From positions 310,001 to 374,000 of the forward strand of contig NZ_NBOC01000001.1 in NCBI RefSeq assembly GCF_002104455.1: a stretch of 64,000 nt of DNA, read 5' to 3'. The notes beneath the pieces are model-generated. The model was not told the origin of the DNA. It did no database searches and saw nothing but the letters and a program-made list of their open reading frames with translations. The DNA comes from Colwellia chukchiensis (GTDB lineage: Bacteria > Pseudomonadota > Gammaproteobacteria > Enterobacterales > Alteromonadaceae). Positions within the stretch are counted from its first letter, which is position 1; each line of letters begins with the position of its first letter. Shown one piece after another: positions 8,762 to 16,751 of the stretch. A program made the translations under genes and the position numbers.

Positions 8762-8898
8762 TGTAGGTTGGACTTTAGTCCATCAGGTTTAAAGCAGCAT
8801 TAACTTTATGGCTGCCTTGCGGTTGTCGGACTCAAGTCCGACCTACAAAAAATAGTTGCCTAGCTCGAAATTATCGCTTGTTGGCGCTATGTAGGTTT
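8762..8898. repeat. ~137-base tandem unit, copy A
   Basis: The unit begins GTAGGTTGGACTTTAGTCCA and runs through an inverted GTCGGACTCAAGTCCGAC palindrome, the spacer TAGCTCGAAATTATCGCTTG and a GTAGGTTT end. It is nearly identical to copies B and C. Confidence 0.85.
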
Positions 8899-8922
8899 TA
8901 TGTAGGTTTTATGTAGGTTCTG

Positions 8923-9058
8923 TGTAGGTTGGACTTCAGTCCATCAGGTTTAAAACAGCATTAATTTTATGGCTGCCTTGCGGTTGTCGGACTCAAGTCC
9001 GACCTACAAAAATAGTTGCCTAGCTCGAAATTATCGCTTGTTGGCGCTATGTAGGTTT
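8923..9058. repeat. ~137-base tandem unit, copy B
   Basis: Near-identical to copies A and C, with few substitutions such as AAAACAGCATTAATTTT for AAAGCAGCATTAACTTT. The start is 161 bases after that of copy A. Confidence 0.85.
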
Positions 9059-9106
9059 TGTGTAGGTTTTATGTAGGTTGGACTTTAGTTCATCAGCTAG
9101 CTTCGA

Positions 9107-9242
9107 TGTAGGTTGGACTTCAGTCCATCAGGTTTAAAGCAGCATTAACTTTATGGCTGCCTTGCGGTTGTCGGACTCAAGTCCGACCTACAAAAATAGT
9201 TGCCTAGCTCGAAATTATCGCTTGTTGGCGCTATGTAGGTTT
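9107..9242. repeat. ~137-base tandem unit, copy C
   Basis: Near-identical to copies A and B. The start is 184 bases after that of copy B, because an extra GTAG palindrome (TTGGACTTTAGTTCATCAG) is inserted before it. A diverged fourth copy is in array 1 at about 1533-1665. Confidence 0.85.
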
Positions 9243-9464
9243 TATGTAGGTTGGACTTTAGTTGCTACAGCAATTTTACAGGGAGCAAAGCAGGAGAAGG
9301 AAATGAGTGGTTTTTAATTTAACAGCACTTTATTTTTTCTCTTTTAGCCCTCTTTGTTTTTTCCCTGTGGATGGCATGGTTAATTTTACAGGGAGCAAAG
9401 CAGGAGAAGAGAATGAGGTTTCTTCGCTTGCTCCCTGTGCGCTATTTATTCGCTCTACAATTTG

Positions 9465-11138
9465 TTAAGGGTTGAGGGTAATAGTCGTATTAACGGCTTT
9501 GCTGCGGTTAGTTTTGTTCACAGCTTGTATCGCATTGAGTAGGTTGTTGCCTGACCATTGGCTAGGGGCTTTACCGTAATGACTTTGCTGTAATTCAATA
9601 ATGGCTGCTGACAGTGCTTGATCGTTAAAATGAGCATGTAATGAGTCGAGCGTGGTTAGTGCGTCGTTGTGGGCATTCGCTGATGTCTGTGAGCGCGCCC
9701 AGGGTAGAAGTGCAGCTAATGCTGCTTGGCCATTATTTTGTTTACAAGCCGCCATGAGGTCAAGATGAGCAGTATTGGTTTTATCGCCGCTGGGCTTAAC
9801 TGTTTTTGCGCGCGTAAACGGGCGTTTTGCAGAAATAAACCAGGCTAATGACGTTAGTAGCCATAAGCTTAAAAACAGCCATTGCCAAACACTGTTTTTT
9901 GTAACCGTAACGGTTTGCACCGGCACTGGGGTTGGAGTAGTTATTGGGGTGGTATTAGCGGCTGGCATAGCGGGTGCAGGCGCTAAATCTGGGTTTGGCA
10001 AAATAGTGATTTTTTCTGCTGCAATGATCGCCACCTGCGCTTGATTAGTCACTGTATTCCACCATGGAATGCGAATTTCCGGCAGGTAAAAGTCGCCAGC
10101 TTTACTCGCCACTATGGCAAAGTTAACCACTTTTTGGCTGACCAAGCGCTCGTTGTTTAATCCGGTATGTAGCTCAGCTTGATCTGGGTAGACTTTCAGA
10201 CCTGCAGGAACCTGCATACTTATCTCTGGTAATTGTTCTTCAGATAAGCCGGCAGCGGTTAAAGTGATGGTACGAGTCATAGGCTCACCCACTTTAAATT
10301 GTTTTGGCTCAGGTTGCCACTCTTGATGCACGGCGACTAACTCACTAGGTAGCCAAGGCCCAGAAATCTGTGTGGGGATTGCTTTTACGCTGAGGGGAAT
10401 ATCATCTCCGACAATGCTAACCGGTTTCGTCTCAGCGAAACTTAAAAAGTTGGAGCGACGTGATGACGGCATAATGATTTCACCGGAAAATACCGGCGAT
10501 TTTAGTATCACTTCACCGCTTTGTTGCGGGCTAATGGCATAAACGCGCTCGATAATGCGATAGCGTTTTCCGTTGATAATGTTTTCAGACTCTTTGTCTT
10601 TGCCCACTTGTAAAATGTTGGCACCTGCTAGGCTAGGTTCGGTTAAGCTGCCACGTTTTAGCTCGGCGGAAAAATGTAATTTTACCTTTAAGGTGATTTG
10701 TTGCTGCACATAAATTTCTGTGTCAGAGACTTCGGAAGTAATAAATAAATCTTGCTGGCTTGAAGCAGGTACTTTACTGGCTGGTATGGCGGTAATGGTT
10801 ATTGGCTGCGTTGTCATGCCGGCAATATTAAAGGCTGGAATGACCCAGTCACCGGGTTTACGGGCAATTAAGACGGTAGTCCAAGTGGTGCTGCGTGTGG
10901 TATTAAAGTTTACCATGCTGGTTTGTGAGCTAACCGAAGTGCGACCGACAATAAAGTCCGTTAACAGCGCTGAGGTGTCGAGGGCGTTGCTGTCGACATC
11001 GTCATCTGCCGTGACGGTGAGGATCAGTGATTCGTTAACCACTACCGGGTTTTTATCGACACTCGCCGTTACTTTGCTTAAGGCATAACTATTGAGAGAG
11101 ATTAAAATAGTCAACAAAGATATGATTACTCTTACCAC
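9465..11138 (-). CDS. batD: BatD-family protein
   Basis: The 557-residue protein starts with a hydrophobic signal (VRVIISLLTILISLNSYA), has a long extracytoplasmic beta-rich region of the BatD (oxygen-tolerance) family, and a single membrane helix near residue 410-430 (WQWLFLSLWLLTSLAWFI) followed by a cytoplasmic tail. The start codon is GTG and overlaps the stop of the upstream VWA/TPR gene by 7 bases, so it is translationally coupled. It is the last gene of the MoxR operon. BatD proteins are membrane partners of the VWA proteins; their precise biochemical role is not established. A short Pro/Thr-rich linker precedes the membrane helix. Confidence 0.85.
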   Translation of the reverse strand: MVRVIISLLTILISLNSYALSKVTASVDKNPVVVNESLILTVTADDDVDSNALDTSALLTDFIVGRTSVSSQTSMVNFNTTRSTTWTTVLIARKPGDWVIPAFNIAGMTTQPITITAIPASKVPASSQQDLFITSEVSDTEIYVQQQITLKVKLHFSAELKRGSLTEPSLAGANILQVGKDKESENIINGKRYRIIERVYAISPQQSGEVILKSPVFSGEIIMPSSRRSNFLSFAETKPVSIVGDDIPLSVKAIPTQISGPWLPSELVAVHQEWQPEPKQFKVGEPMTRTITLTAAGLSEEQLPEISMQVPAGLKVYPDQAELHTGLNNERLVSQKVVNFAIVASKAGDFYLPEIRIPWWNTVTNQAQVAIIAAEKITILPNPDLAPAPAMPAANTTPITTPTPVPVQTVTVTKNSVWQWLFLSLWLLTSLAWFISAKRPFTRAKTVKPSGDKTNTAHLDLMAACKQNNGQAALAALLPWARSQTSANAHNDALTTLDSLHAHFNDQALSAAIIELQQSHYGKAPSQWSGNNLLNAIQAVNKTNRSKAVNTTITLNP

Positions 11139-13015
11139 TTTTTCTTTACTCCTACATTTCGGCGATCTTGATGACGTTTTTGGTACTCTAACTGCATTTT
11201 GTTGCGCAGCAATAAATAGGGGTCATCGGTAACTTTATTGAGCAACTGTTGATGTTTTTGTTCGGTTTCTTTATCTAGTTGTTTTGCCTGCGCTTGTGCT
11301 GCAGCGCTCGCTTGCTCTTGCTCGCCTTCAACATCTTGTTTTGGCTTGGCCTGCTGTTCCGCTTGTGCTGGTTGCTTGTCTTCTGCTGATGCTTGCTCAG
11401 TTGGTTGCTCGTTATCTGCTTGCTCGGCGCTGTTATTTTCTTGGCTTTGCTGTGGTGAGTCTTGCCCGGCAGAATCTTGTTGTTGCTGGTTAGGCTGGCT
11501 GTCACTAGCTTGGCTTTGATTTTCGCTATTTGGGCTTTCACTGTCTTGACTGTCGCCACTTTGCTCGCCATTTTGTTGCTGATCTTGCTGATCTTGCTGC
11601 TCTTGATTGTCTTGCTGTTGTTGCTCATCGCCTGAGTTTTGCTGTTGGTTCTCTTGTTGTTGTTTAAGTTGCTCTAGTAAGTCTTTATTGGTTTTTGCGT
11701 CGGTTAAGTTTGGATCGCGCGTTAATGCTTGCTGATAGGCGGCTATGGCTTCGTCGATTTTTTGCAGCTTGGCTAAGGCATTGCCTTGGTTGTACCATGC
11801 TTGCGCGCTATCGTGTTGTTTAAATGCCGACAATGCTTGTTGATAATCACCGGCTTTGTAATAGGCGCTGCCTTGCCATAGTGGGTCGTTAAATTTATCT
11901 GCCGCTTGCTGATAAGCTTGTTGATCAAAAAGGGTTTGCGCTTGCTGATCTTTAGTTTGCCACAGATCTTGCCAAATACTGGCTTGCACTTGTTGATTTG
12001 GCACTACCATGAAGACAAAAGGTAGCACTGCTAACAATGCTCCGCGTCGAAAATAAGGTAGTAACATCGCCAGTACTAACAGTAATAAATAGGGGCCAAA
12101 CTCTTGCCATTGATCGCCAGTATTGTCACTGGCTTTGGTTTGCTCATCGCCCGGTTTGAATGGCTGGGCAGTCAGTTGCTCAATGTCTCTGTTGTCATGG
12201 CTTAATCTTGTATAGTTACCGCGACCGCGCTTGGCTAAACCGCGCAAGGCTTGCTCGGTGAGCTTAGGCACAATAATGGCGCCATTATCATCTTTCATCA
12301 GCTCGCCATTAGGTAGGCTGATTGGCGCACCAGCGGTTGTTCCGATACCAAGAATATTTAGACGATAAGGGTATTTGCGCGACCACTGGGTGATATCTTG
12401 AATATCGATATTATCAACGCCGTCGGTAAACCAATATATATCGCCTTGGTTATGGCCAGCATTTATCAGCATATCATGCGCTAAACTTAATGCGGCAAAG
12501 GGATTACTGCCCAATACCGGCATAAGTTCAGGGCTTAATGAGGGTAATAACAATTTGATATTATTACTGTCATCCGTTAGTGGGCTAATGCTAAAGGCGT
12601 CGCCTGCATAAGCAATAAGACCAACTTCGCCGTCGGTAATGCTATCGAGTAGGTCAATGGCTTTATAGCGAGCGCGCGTTAGCCGGTTTGGCGCAACATC
12701 AGTGGCGTACATAGAGTACGACATGTCCATGATTAAGACTGAGCCTTTGGCAACTTGATACACTGGCTGTGGTAGCTTTTGCCAGCTAGGGCCAGCCATG
12801 GCAATGATACTTAGTAAACCGATAAAAAATGGTAATAGCAGCGACCTTGATTTTTCTGCTTGGTCATCGGTGACTAACACCTTGGCTAAATGTGTGGGTA
12901 ATAACTGCTGCCAACCTGAGCGTTTTAAGCGCATTTTTTTGAGTAAAAATAGCATGAAAAATAACGCGATAATGGCTAATAACCAAAGCGGGCGAATAAA
13001 ATGAAAGTCAGCCAT
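11132..13015 (-). CDS. BatB/BatC-like VWA and TPR membrane protein
   Basis: I choose the ATG at 13015 (627 residues) over an upstream in-frame start because GGGAG lies just ahead of it and the upstream start would run into the previous gene. Order: membrane helix (about 8-25), VWA domain with MIDAS-like DMSYS (about 94-98), second membrane helix (about 305-325), TPR repeats (about 395-455), then a long Gln/Asn/Ser/Asp-rich low-complexity tail (about 455-590) ending in a basic tail. It thus combines the BatB (VWA) and BatC (TPR) parts in one chain. It sits between the BatA-like gene and batD in the MoxR operon, and the VWA domain probably binds a partner through the metal site. Confidence 0.87.
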   Translation of the reverse strand: MADFHFIRPLWLLAIIALFFMLFLLKKMRLKRSGWQQLLPTHLAKVLVTDDQAEKSRSLLLPFFIGLLSIIAMAGPSWQKLPQPVYQVAKGSVLIMDMSYSMYATDVAPNRLTRARYKAIDLLDSITDGEVGLIAYAGDAFSISPLTDDSNNIKLLLPSLSPELMPVLGSNPFAALSLAHDMLINAGHNQGDIYWFTDGVDNIDIQDITQWSRKYPYRLNILGIGTTAGAPISLPNGELMKDDNGAIIVPKLTEQALRGLAKRGRGNYTRLSHDNRDIEQLTAQPFKPGDEQTKASDNTGDQWQEFGPYLLLLVLAMLLPYFRRGALLAVLPFVFMVVPNQQVQASIWQDLWQTKDQQAQTLFDQQAYQQAADKFNDPLWQGSAYYKAGDYQQALSAFKQHDSAQAWYNQGNALAKLQKIDEAIAAYQQALTRDPNLTDAKTNKDLLEQLKQQQENQQQNSGDEQQQQDNQEQQDQQDQQQNGEQSGDSQDSESPNSENQSQASDSQPNQQQQDSAGQDSPQQSQENNSAEQADNEQPTEQASAEDKQPAQAEQQAKPKQDVEGEQEQASAAAQAQAKQLDKETEQKHQQLLNKVTDDPYLLLRNKMQLEYQKRHQDRRNVGVKKKW

Positions 13016-13016
13016 A

Positions 13017-14030
13017 TTACTGCTTAGCTCCCATTGTTTGTTGACTGAAGAAGTGACCATTAAGCAGGGCATTAGTCAACAAGGCAAGCAAGCTTATTAG
13101 CAATGCTAAGCCTAATGGCCAGTAAAATAATGCCGTTAATGGCCGCATTTTTTGCTGCTCTTGCGCAATAGGCTCAAGTTCGTCTAGTAGTTGATATATT
13201 TTACTCATATCTTCACTGGCGCGGGCGCGAAAATAATGCCCACCAGTTTCATCAGCGATACGCTGTAATGACTTTTCATCGAGATCGCTTGAAGGGTTCA
13301 CTCGGCGGGCACCAAATAGCGAGTTTTGGATCATCACGTCGGCGCCAATACCGACAGTGTAAATGGTAATATCTTTTGCTACCGCTAACTCAAGTGCTTG
13401 CTCTGGGGTGATTTTGCCGGCGGTATTTTGCCCGTCGGTTAATAATAACAACACCCGATTAGACTCTTTTTTTTCATTAAAGCGTTTTACCGCCAGTGCA
13501 ATGGCGTCGCCAATGGCAGTTTGTTTACCCACTAACCCTAACACGGTTTCGTCGAGCATTTGCTGTACGGTTTTTCGGTCAAAGGTCATGGGTGTTTGCA
13601 TGTAGGCATCATCTGCAAATAAAATTAACCCTAATTTATCGCCACTGCGTCGCTCGATAAATTCACCTAAGAGGACTTTGAGCATGTCAAGGCGGTTAAC
13701 ACTGCGGCCATTAAGCGTCATATCTTCAACTTGCATACTGCCGGATAAGTCAACTGCTATCATCATCTCGCGACCTTTGGTAGGCACATTGACCGCATCA
13801 CCCAGCCATTGAGGTTGCATGCTTGCCAGCACCAATAACAACCAGACTAAGCTTAATAGCCATAACGATGACTTTTGTTTTGCGGGTGCGAGCTTTTCAG
13901 CTTTTAGCCCTGAGATCAGTGTGGGCATTCTTAACGGTGCTGCCGGCGTTTGCTTTTTCGCCGGTAAAAAATAGACCAGTAGTGGCAATGGCAGGGCGAT
14001 TAAAGCCCATAAAAAGTCAAAGTGGATCAT
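13017..14030 (-). CDS. BatA-like VWA membrane protein
   Basis: The 337-residue protein has N-terminal membrane helices (about 5-22 and 55-72), a VWA domain with an intact MIDAS DLSGS at residues 94-98 and LLLLTDG further on, and a C-terminal membrane helix (about 305-325). This is the BatA layout: a membrane-anchored VWA domain that binds partners through a divalent metal. The start overlaps the end of the DUF4381 gene by 4 bases and the next gene starts just after the stop, so it is a tightly coupled operon member. Confidence 0.88.
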   Translation of the reverse strand: MIHFDFLWALIALPLPLLVYFLPAKKQTPAAPLRMPTLISGLKAEKLAPAKQKSSLWLLSLVWLLLVLASMQPQWLGDAVNVPTKGREMMIAVDLSGSMQVEDMTLNGRSVNRLDMLKVLLGEFIERRSGDKLGLILFADDAYMQTPMTFDRKTVQQMLDETVLGLVGKQTAIGDAIALAVKRFNEKKESNRVLLLLTDGQNTAGKITPEQALELAVAKDITIYTVGIGADVMIQNSLFGARRVNPSSDLDEKSLQRIADETGGHYFRARASEDMSKIYQLLDELEPIAQEQQKMRPLTALFYWPLGLALLISLLALLTNALLNGHFFSQQTMGAKQ

Positions 14031-14548
14031 GGTTTGACTCCTTGGTTTTTTACTGCGTGATTGAAGTCAGTGGCACTGTGCAGTTGCTTAATCATCTCTT
14101 GTTTTGGCGGCAAGGCATAACGCAGCCAATGTTGTGCTGCCTGATGCAAGCTAGGCTGATTTTGCCTTGGACTGTTGTTTTGGTAAATATGGGCAAATTC
14201 ATCATCACACAATGTCAGAAATTTAGCTTGTTGTTTATCTGGCAAGCTTGCTGTTAAAAAGTTTTTAAACTTTTCACCACTTAACGGTGCAACTTGCTGA
14301 CGTGGAAAATATTGTAATGCCGCCCATTTTAATAACCGTAATATCTGCTGATTATTGTCAGTGCTGGTGAGTTGTTTAAACGCTAACTTTTGGGTTTTAC
14401 GTTGGCATTGATAACGGTATAGCTTACGCACGCCATAAATGAGCAAGGCAATAATAGCAATAGCCAGTAGCCACCAACCGGGTGCTAGTGGGTAATTAGG
14501 CACGGTTGCGGGTAGATGTATATCTTTTAATTGTGCTAACGGATCCAT
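14027..14548 (-). CDS. DUF4381 family membrane protein
   Basis: The 173-residue protein has one membrane helix near the N-terminus (about 25-45, PGWWLLAIAIIALLIYG) followed by a basic cytoplasmic region. DUF4381 proteins are typically found between DUF58 and VWA genes in MoxR operons, which is exactly the position here. It overlaps the DUF58 gene by 13 bases at its start and the VWA gene by 4 at its end. Function unknown; probably a small membrane component of the MoxR/VWA assembly. Confidence 0.82.
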   Translation of the reverse strand: MDPLAQLKDIHLPATVPNYPLAPGWWLLAIAIIALLIYGVRKLYRYQCQRKTQKLAFKQLTSTDNNQQILRLLKWAALQYFPRQQVAPLSGEKFKNFLTASLPDKQQAKFLTLCDDEFAHIYQNNSPRQNQPSLHQAAQHWLRYALPPKQEMIKQLHSATDFNHAVKNQGVKP

Positions 14549-15540
14549 GAAGCTACCCCACGATGTAATTGAATTTCTAACGCTTCACTGGCGCAAAAAT
14601 GTAATAAACGTGCGCCTGCTGTAGTTAATTTCTGTTCGAGTGCGTCAGTTAACTGCAGGGCTTGTTGGTGATATTTTTCGGCAAGAGCCTGATCCCCTAA
14701 GGTCAGTTGCTGACGTTGATGGCCATTAGTAACGCTAACCGTTATTTTTTCACTAGTTTCAGGCAGCTGCTGCTCTAGAGGATCGCTGAGTAAACATATC
14801 ACTAGTTCACAATGTTGACTAATACGCGATAAGTGACGCACCGCGTCATCGGTTAAGCTATAAGCGTCGGTCAATAAGTACACTAGGCTACCCGGCTTTG
14901 CGATTTGACGTAAGCGGGTACAGTTTTGGCTAAAGGCCAGTTGTGCTTGTTGGTGATCAAGTGGGCTTTGACTAATCGCGACTGATGCCGCATGACATTG
15001 CACTAATGCATGTAAGTAGTGCAGAACGCCTTGTTGTCGACTGCGTGGTTTTAATTCTGTGTGTTGTTGTTGGTTGAAGACAACGCCACCGATACGATCG
15101 CCGCGAGATTTTGCGTGCCAAGCTACCAGTGCCGCCACATGCGCAGCTTGTACCGACTTAAACAATAACTGACTACCAAATAGCATATTGGTGCTTAAGT
15201 CGGTGGCGATCAGTACCGGGCGCTCAACTTCTTCACGAAACAGCTTGGTATGGGTTTTACCCGTGCGCGCCGTTACGCGCCAATCAATGGCGCGAATATC
15301 ATCACCATTTTGATAATGTCGAACTTCGTCAAATTCCATGCCACGACCTTTGCTTCGGGCCAGATAATTGCCTGACATTTTCCCGCGTAAGCTTTTAGCC
15401 GCCGCCAAATTGATTAACGAACTCTTATTTTGATAGCGCATGAGTTCATCAATAGTTAGGCTAATGCCGTTACTTAACAGCTCATCTAGCACCTGCTGTG
15501 GGGTGCTTTGCTGATTTGAATTTTTTTGCTTAAACCACAT
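14536..15540 (-). CDS. DUF58 family protein (MoxR-associated)
   Basis: The 334-residue protein contains the DUF58 signature around residues 65-95 (GRGMEFDEVRHYQNGDD, then RAIDWRVTARTGK) and a following VWA-like fold (LIATDLSTNM). DUF58 proteins accompany MoxR ATPases. No membrane helix is seen, so it is probably cytoplasmic. It lies 15 bases after the moxR stop and overlaps the DUF4381 gene, so it is co-transcribed. Confidence 0.88.
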   Translation of the reverse strand: MWFKQKNSNQQSTPQQVLDELLSNGISLTIDELMRYQNKSSLINLAAAKSLRGKMSGNYLARSKGRGMEFDEVRHYQNGDDIRAIDWRVTARTGKTHTKLFREEVERPVLIATDLSTNMLFGSQLLFKSVQAAHVAALVAWHAKSRGDRIGGVVFNQQQHTELKPRSRQQGVLHYLHALVQCHAASVAISQSPLDHQQAQLAFSQNCTRLRQIAKPGSLVYLLTDAYSLTDDAVRHLSRISQHCELVICLLSDPLEQQLPETSEKITVSVTNGHQRQQLTLGDQALAEKYHQQALQLTDALEQKLTTAGARLLHFCASEALEIQLHRGVASWIR

Positions 15541-15555
15541 AAGTTTATCTTGCGC

Positions 15556-16512
15556 CTAGGCGACCGCCACTAAGCTAAGAATATGGTCAAGTAGCTGATT
15601 ACTACTGATACCTTCTGCTTCAGCTTGATAGGTCATTAATATGCGATGGCGTAAAACATTGTGAAATACTGCTTGTACGTCTTCTGGGCTAACAAAGTCG
15701 CGGTTATTTAACCAAGCTTTAGCGCGAGCACAGCGATCTAAGGCAATCGTAGCCCGAGGGCTAGCGCCATAAGCAAGCCACTGCTTTAACTTATCATCAT
15801 ATTTCTCAGGCTGTCGGGTCGCCATGATCAAATCAACGATGTAACTTTCTACCGCCGGTGCCATATGAATTTGCATAACTTGTTCACGAGCACTAAAAAT
15901 ATCCGCTTGGCTGATTTCTTCAACTAGGGGTTTGGCAGCTTGAATTGCTTCACCGCGATTAAGTTTTAAGATTGCTAACTCACTGGCAGCATCAGGGTAG
16001 TCAATTTCAACGTGCATTAAGAAACGATCAAGCTGAGCTTCAGGTAAAGGATATGTACCTTCTTGTTCAAGTGGGTTTTGCGTTGCCATCACTAAAAATA
16101 ATTCAGGCAAAGGGTAGGTATTGCGTCCAACGGTGATTTGACCTTCCGCCATAGCCTCTAATAGTGCTGATTGCACTTTCGCTGGCGCTCGGTTGATTTC
16201 ATCCGCTAGTACTAAGTTACGAAATAACGGCCCTGGTTGAAAAACAAAGCTACCGTCTTCTGGTCGATAGATATCGGTACCGGTTAAATCTGCGGGTAGT
16301 AGATCTGGGGTAAATTGCACGCGATGAAAGTCTGCTTCAATGCCTTGCGCTAAGGCATTGACTGCACGCGTTTTTGCTAAACCCGGAGGACCTTCTACAA
16401 TAAGGTGACCATTAGCTAAAAGTGCAATCAGTAGATTTTCAACCAGCGCATGCTGGCCAATAATTTGTGCAGATAAATGTTCTTTTAAAGAGGAAAAGTG
16501 TTCAATAGCCAT
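15556..16512 (-). CDS. MoxR-family AAA+ ATPase
   Basis: The 318-residue protein carries a Walker A GPPGLAKT at residues 41-48, a Walker B VLADEINRAP, sensor 1 (MATQNP) and a C-terminal AAA lid. These place it in the MoxR group of AAA+ ATPases, chaperone-like enzymes that act with VWA proteins. It is the first gene of a six-gene minus-strand operon (moxR, DUF58, DUF4381, BatA-like, BatB/C-like, batD) whose genes overlap or are separated by at most 15 bases. In other bacteria such operons are linked to envelope stress or aerotolerance; the role here is not shown by the sequence. Confidence 0.9.
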   Translation of the reverse strand: MAIEHFSSLKEHLSAQIIGQHALVENLLIALLANGHLIVEGPPGLAKTRAVNALAQGIEADFHRVQFTPDLLPADLTGTDIYRPEDGSFVFQPGPLFRNLVLADEINRAPAKVQSALLEAMAEGQITVGRNTYPLPELFLVMATQNPLEQEGTYPLPEAQLDRFLMHVEIDYPDAASELAILKLNRGEAIQAAKPLVEEISQADIFSAREQVMQIHMAPAVESYIVDLIMATRQPEKYDDKLKQWLAYGASPRATIALDRCARAKAWLNNRDFVSPEDVQAVFHNVLRHRILMTYQAEAEGISSNQLLDHILSLVAVA

Positions 16513-16666
16513 AATTAATCGTTCTTATTGATTATAAAAATATTTGTCAGCATCTCTGACCCATAAATTGATATAAGGTTCAGCTTTTAAAAAACAACCA
16601 TCAATAAAAAATAGTCAACTTGAACCCCGGATTTTGATGATGGTTTCGATTGTTTATTTTTAAACA

Positions 16667-16694
16667 TTGTATTTTTTCTATATATGGTTAGAAT
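16667..16694 (+). promoter_or_regulatory. Predicted sigma-70 promoter of fadIJ
   Basis: TTGTAT at 16667-16672 and TAGAAT at 16689-16694 are separated by 16 bases, a reasonable sigma-70 match. Transcription would start near 16701, just before the palindrome at 16709-16723. Confidence 0.5.
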
Positions 16695-16708
16695 TATCTT
16701 AAATCCAA

Positions 16709-16723
16709 AGAGGTCTGACCTCT
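16709..16723. promoter_or_regulatory. Candidate FadR-type operator
   Basis: AGAGGTCTGACCTCT is a perfect 15-base palindrome with the GGTCnGACC core of gammaproteobacterial FadR sites. It lies 29 bases ahead of the fadI start and just downstream of the predicted transcription start, a position where binding would repress. The outer bases differ from the Escherichia coli consensus, so the assignment is inferred. Confidence 0.5.
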
Positions 16724-16751
16724 GGGCCGTTGCAACAAGATGGAAATAAAA

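Larger units (their letters stand above)
8440..9464. repeat. Intergenic repeat array 2 (REP/BIME-like)
   Basis: This 1025-base gap has no credible gene. It combines a ~137-base unit present three times, GTAG-headed palindromes, and ACAGGGAG elements (partial at 8561-8599, short forms at 8648-8709 and 9384-9440, full form at 9274-9369). The 24-base palindrome at 8619-8642 is identical to the one at 1275-1298 in array 1. The mosaic of palindromes in both orientations separated by fixed spacer sequence resembles bacterial interspersed mosaic elements. The array separates the divergent or independent ECF sigma and BatD transcription units, both on the minus strand. Confidence 0.85.

Noticed and set aside
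8762-9242. Tandem units considered as a CRISPR array
   Set aside because: Units are about 137 bases and contain internal palindromes, with irregular spacers of 24 and 48 bases that are themselves repeats. No cas genes are present.
11275-11628. 117-residue frame in the Gln-rich part of the BatB/C-like gene
   Set aside because: It is a frame shadow of the CAA/CAG-rich coding sequence (Lys/Asn/Ser/Thr composition) on the same strand.
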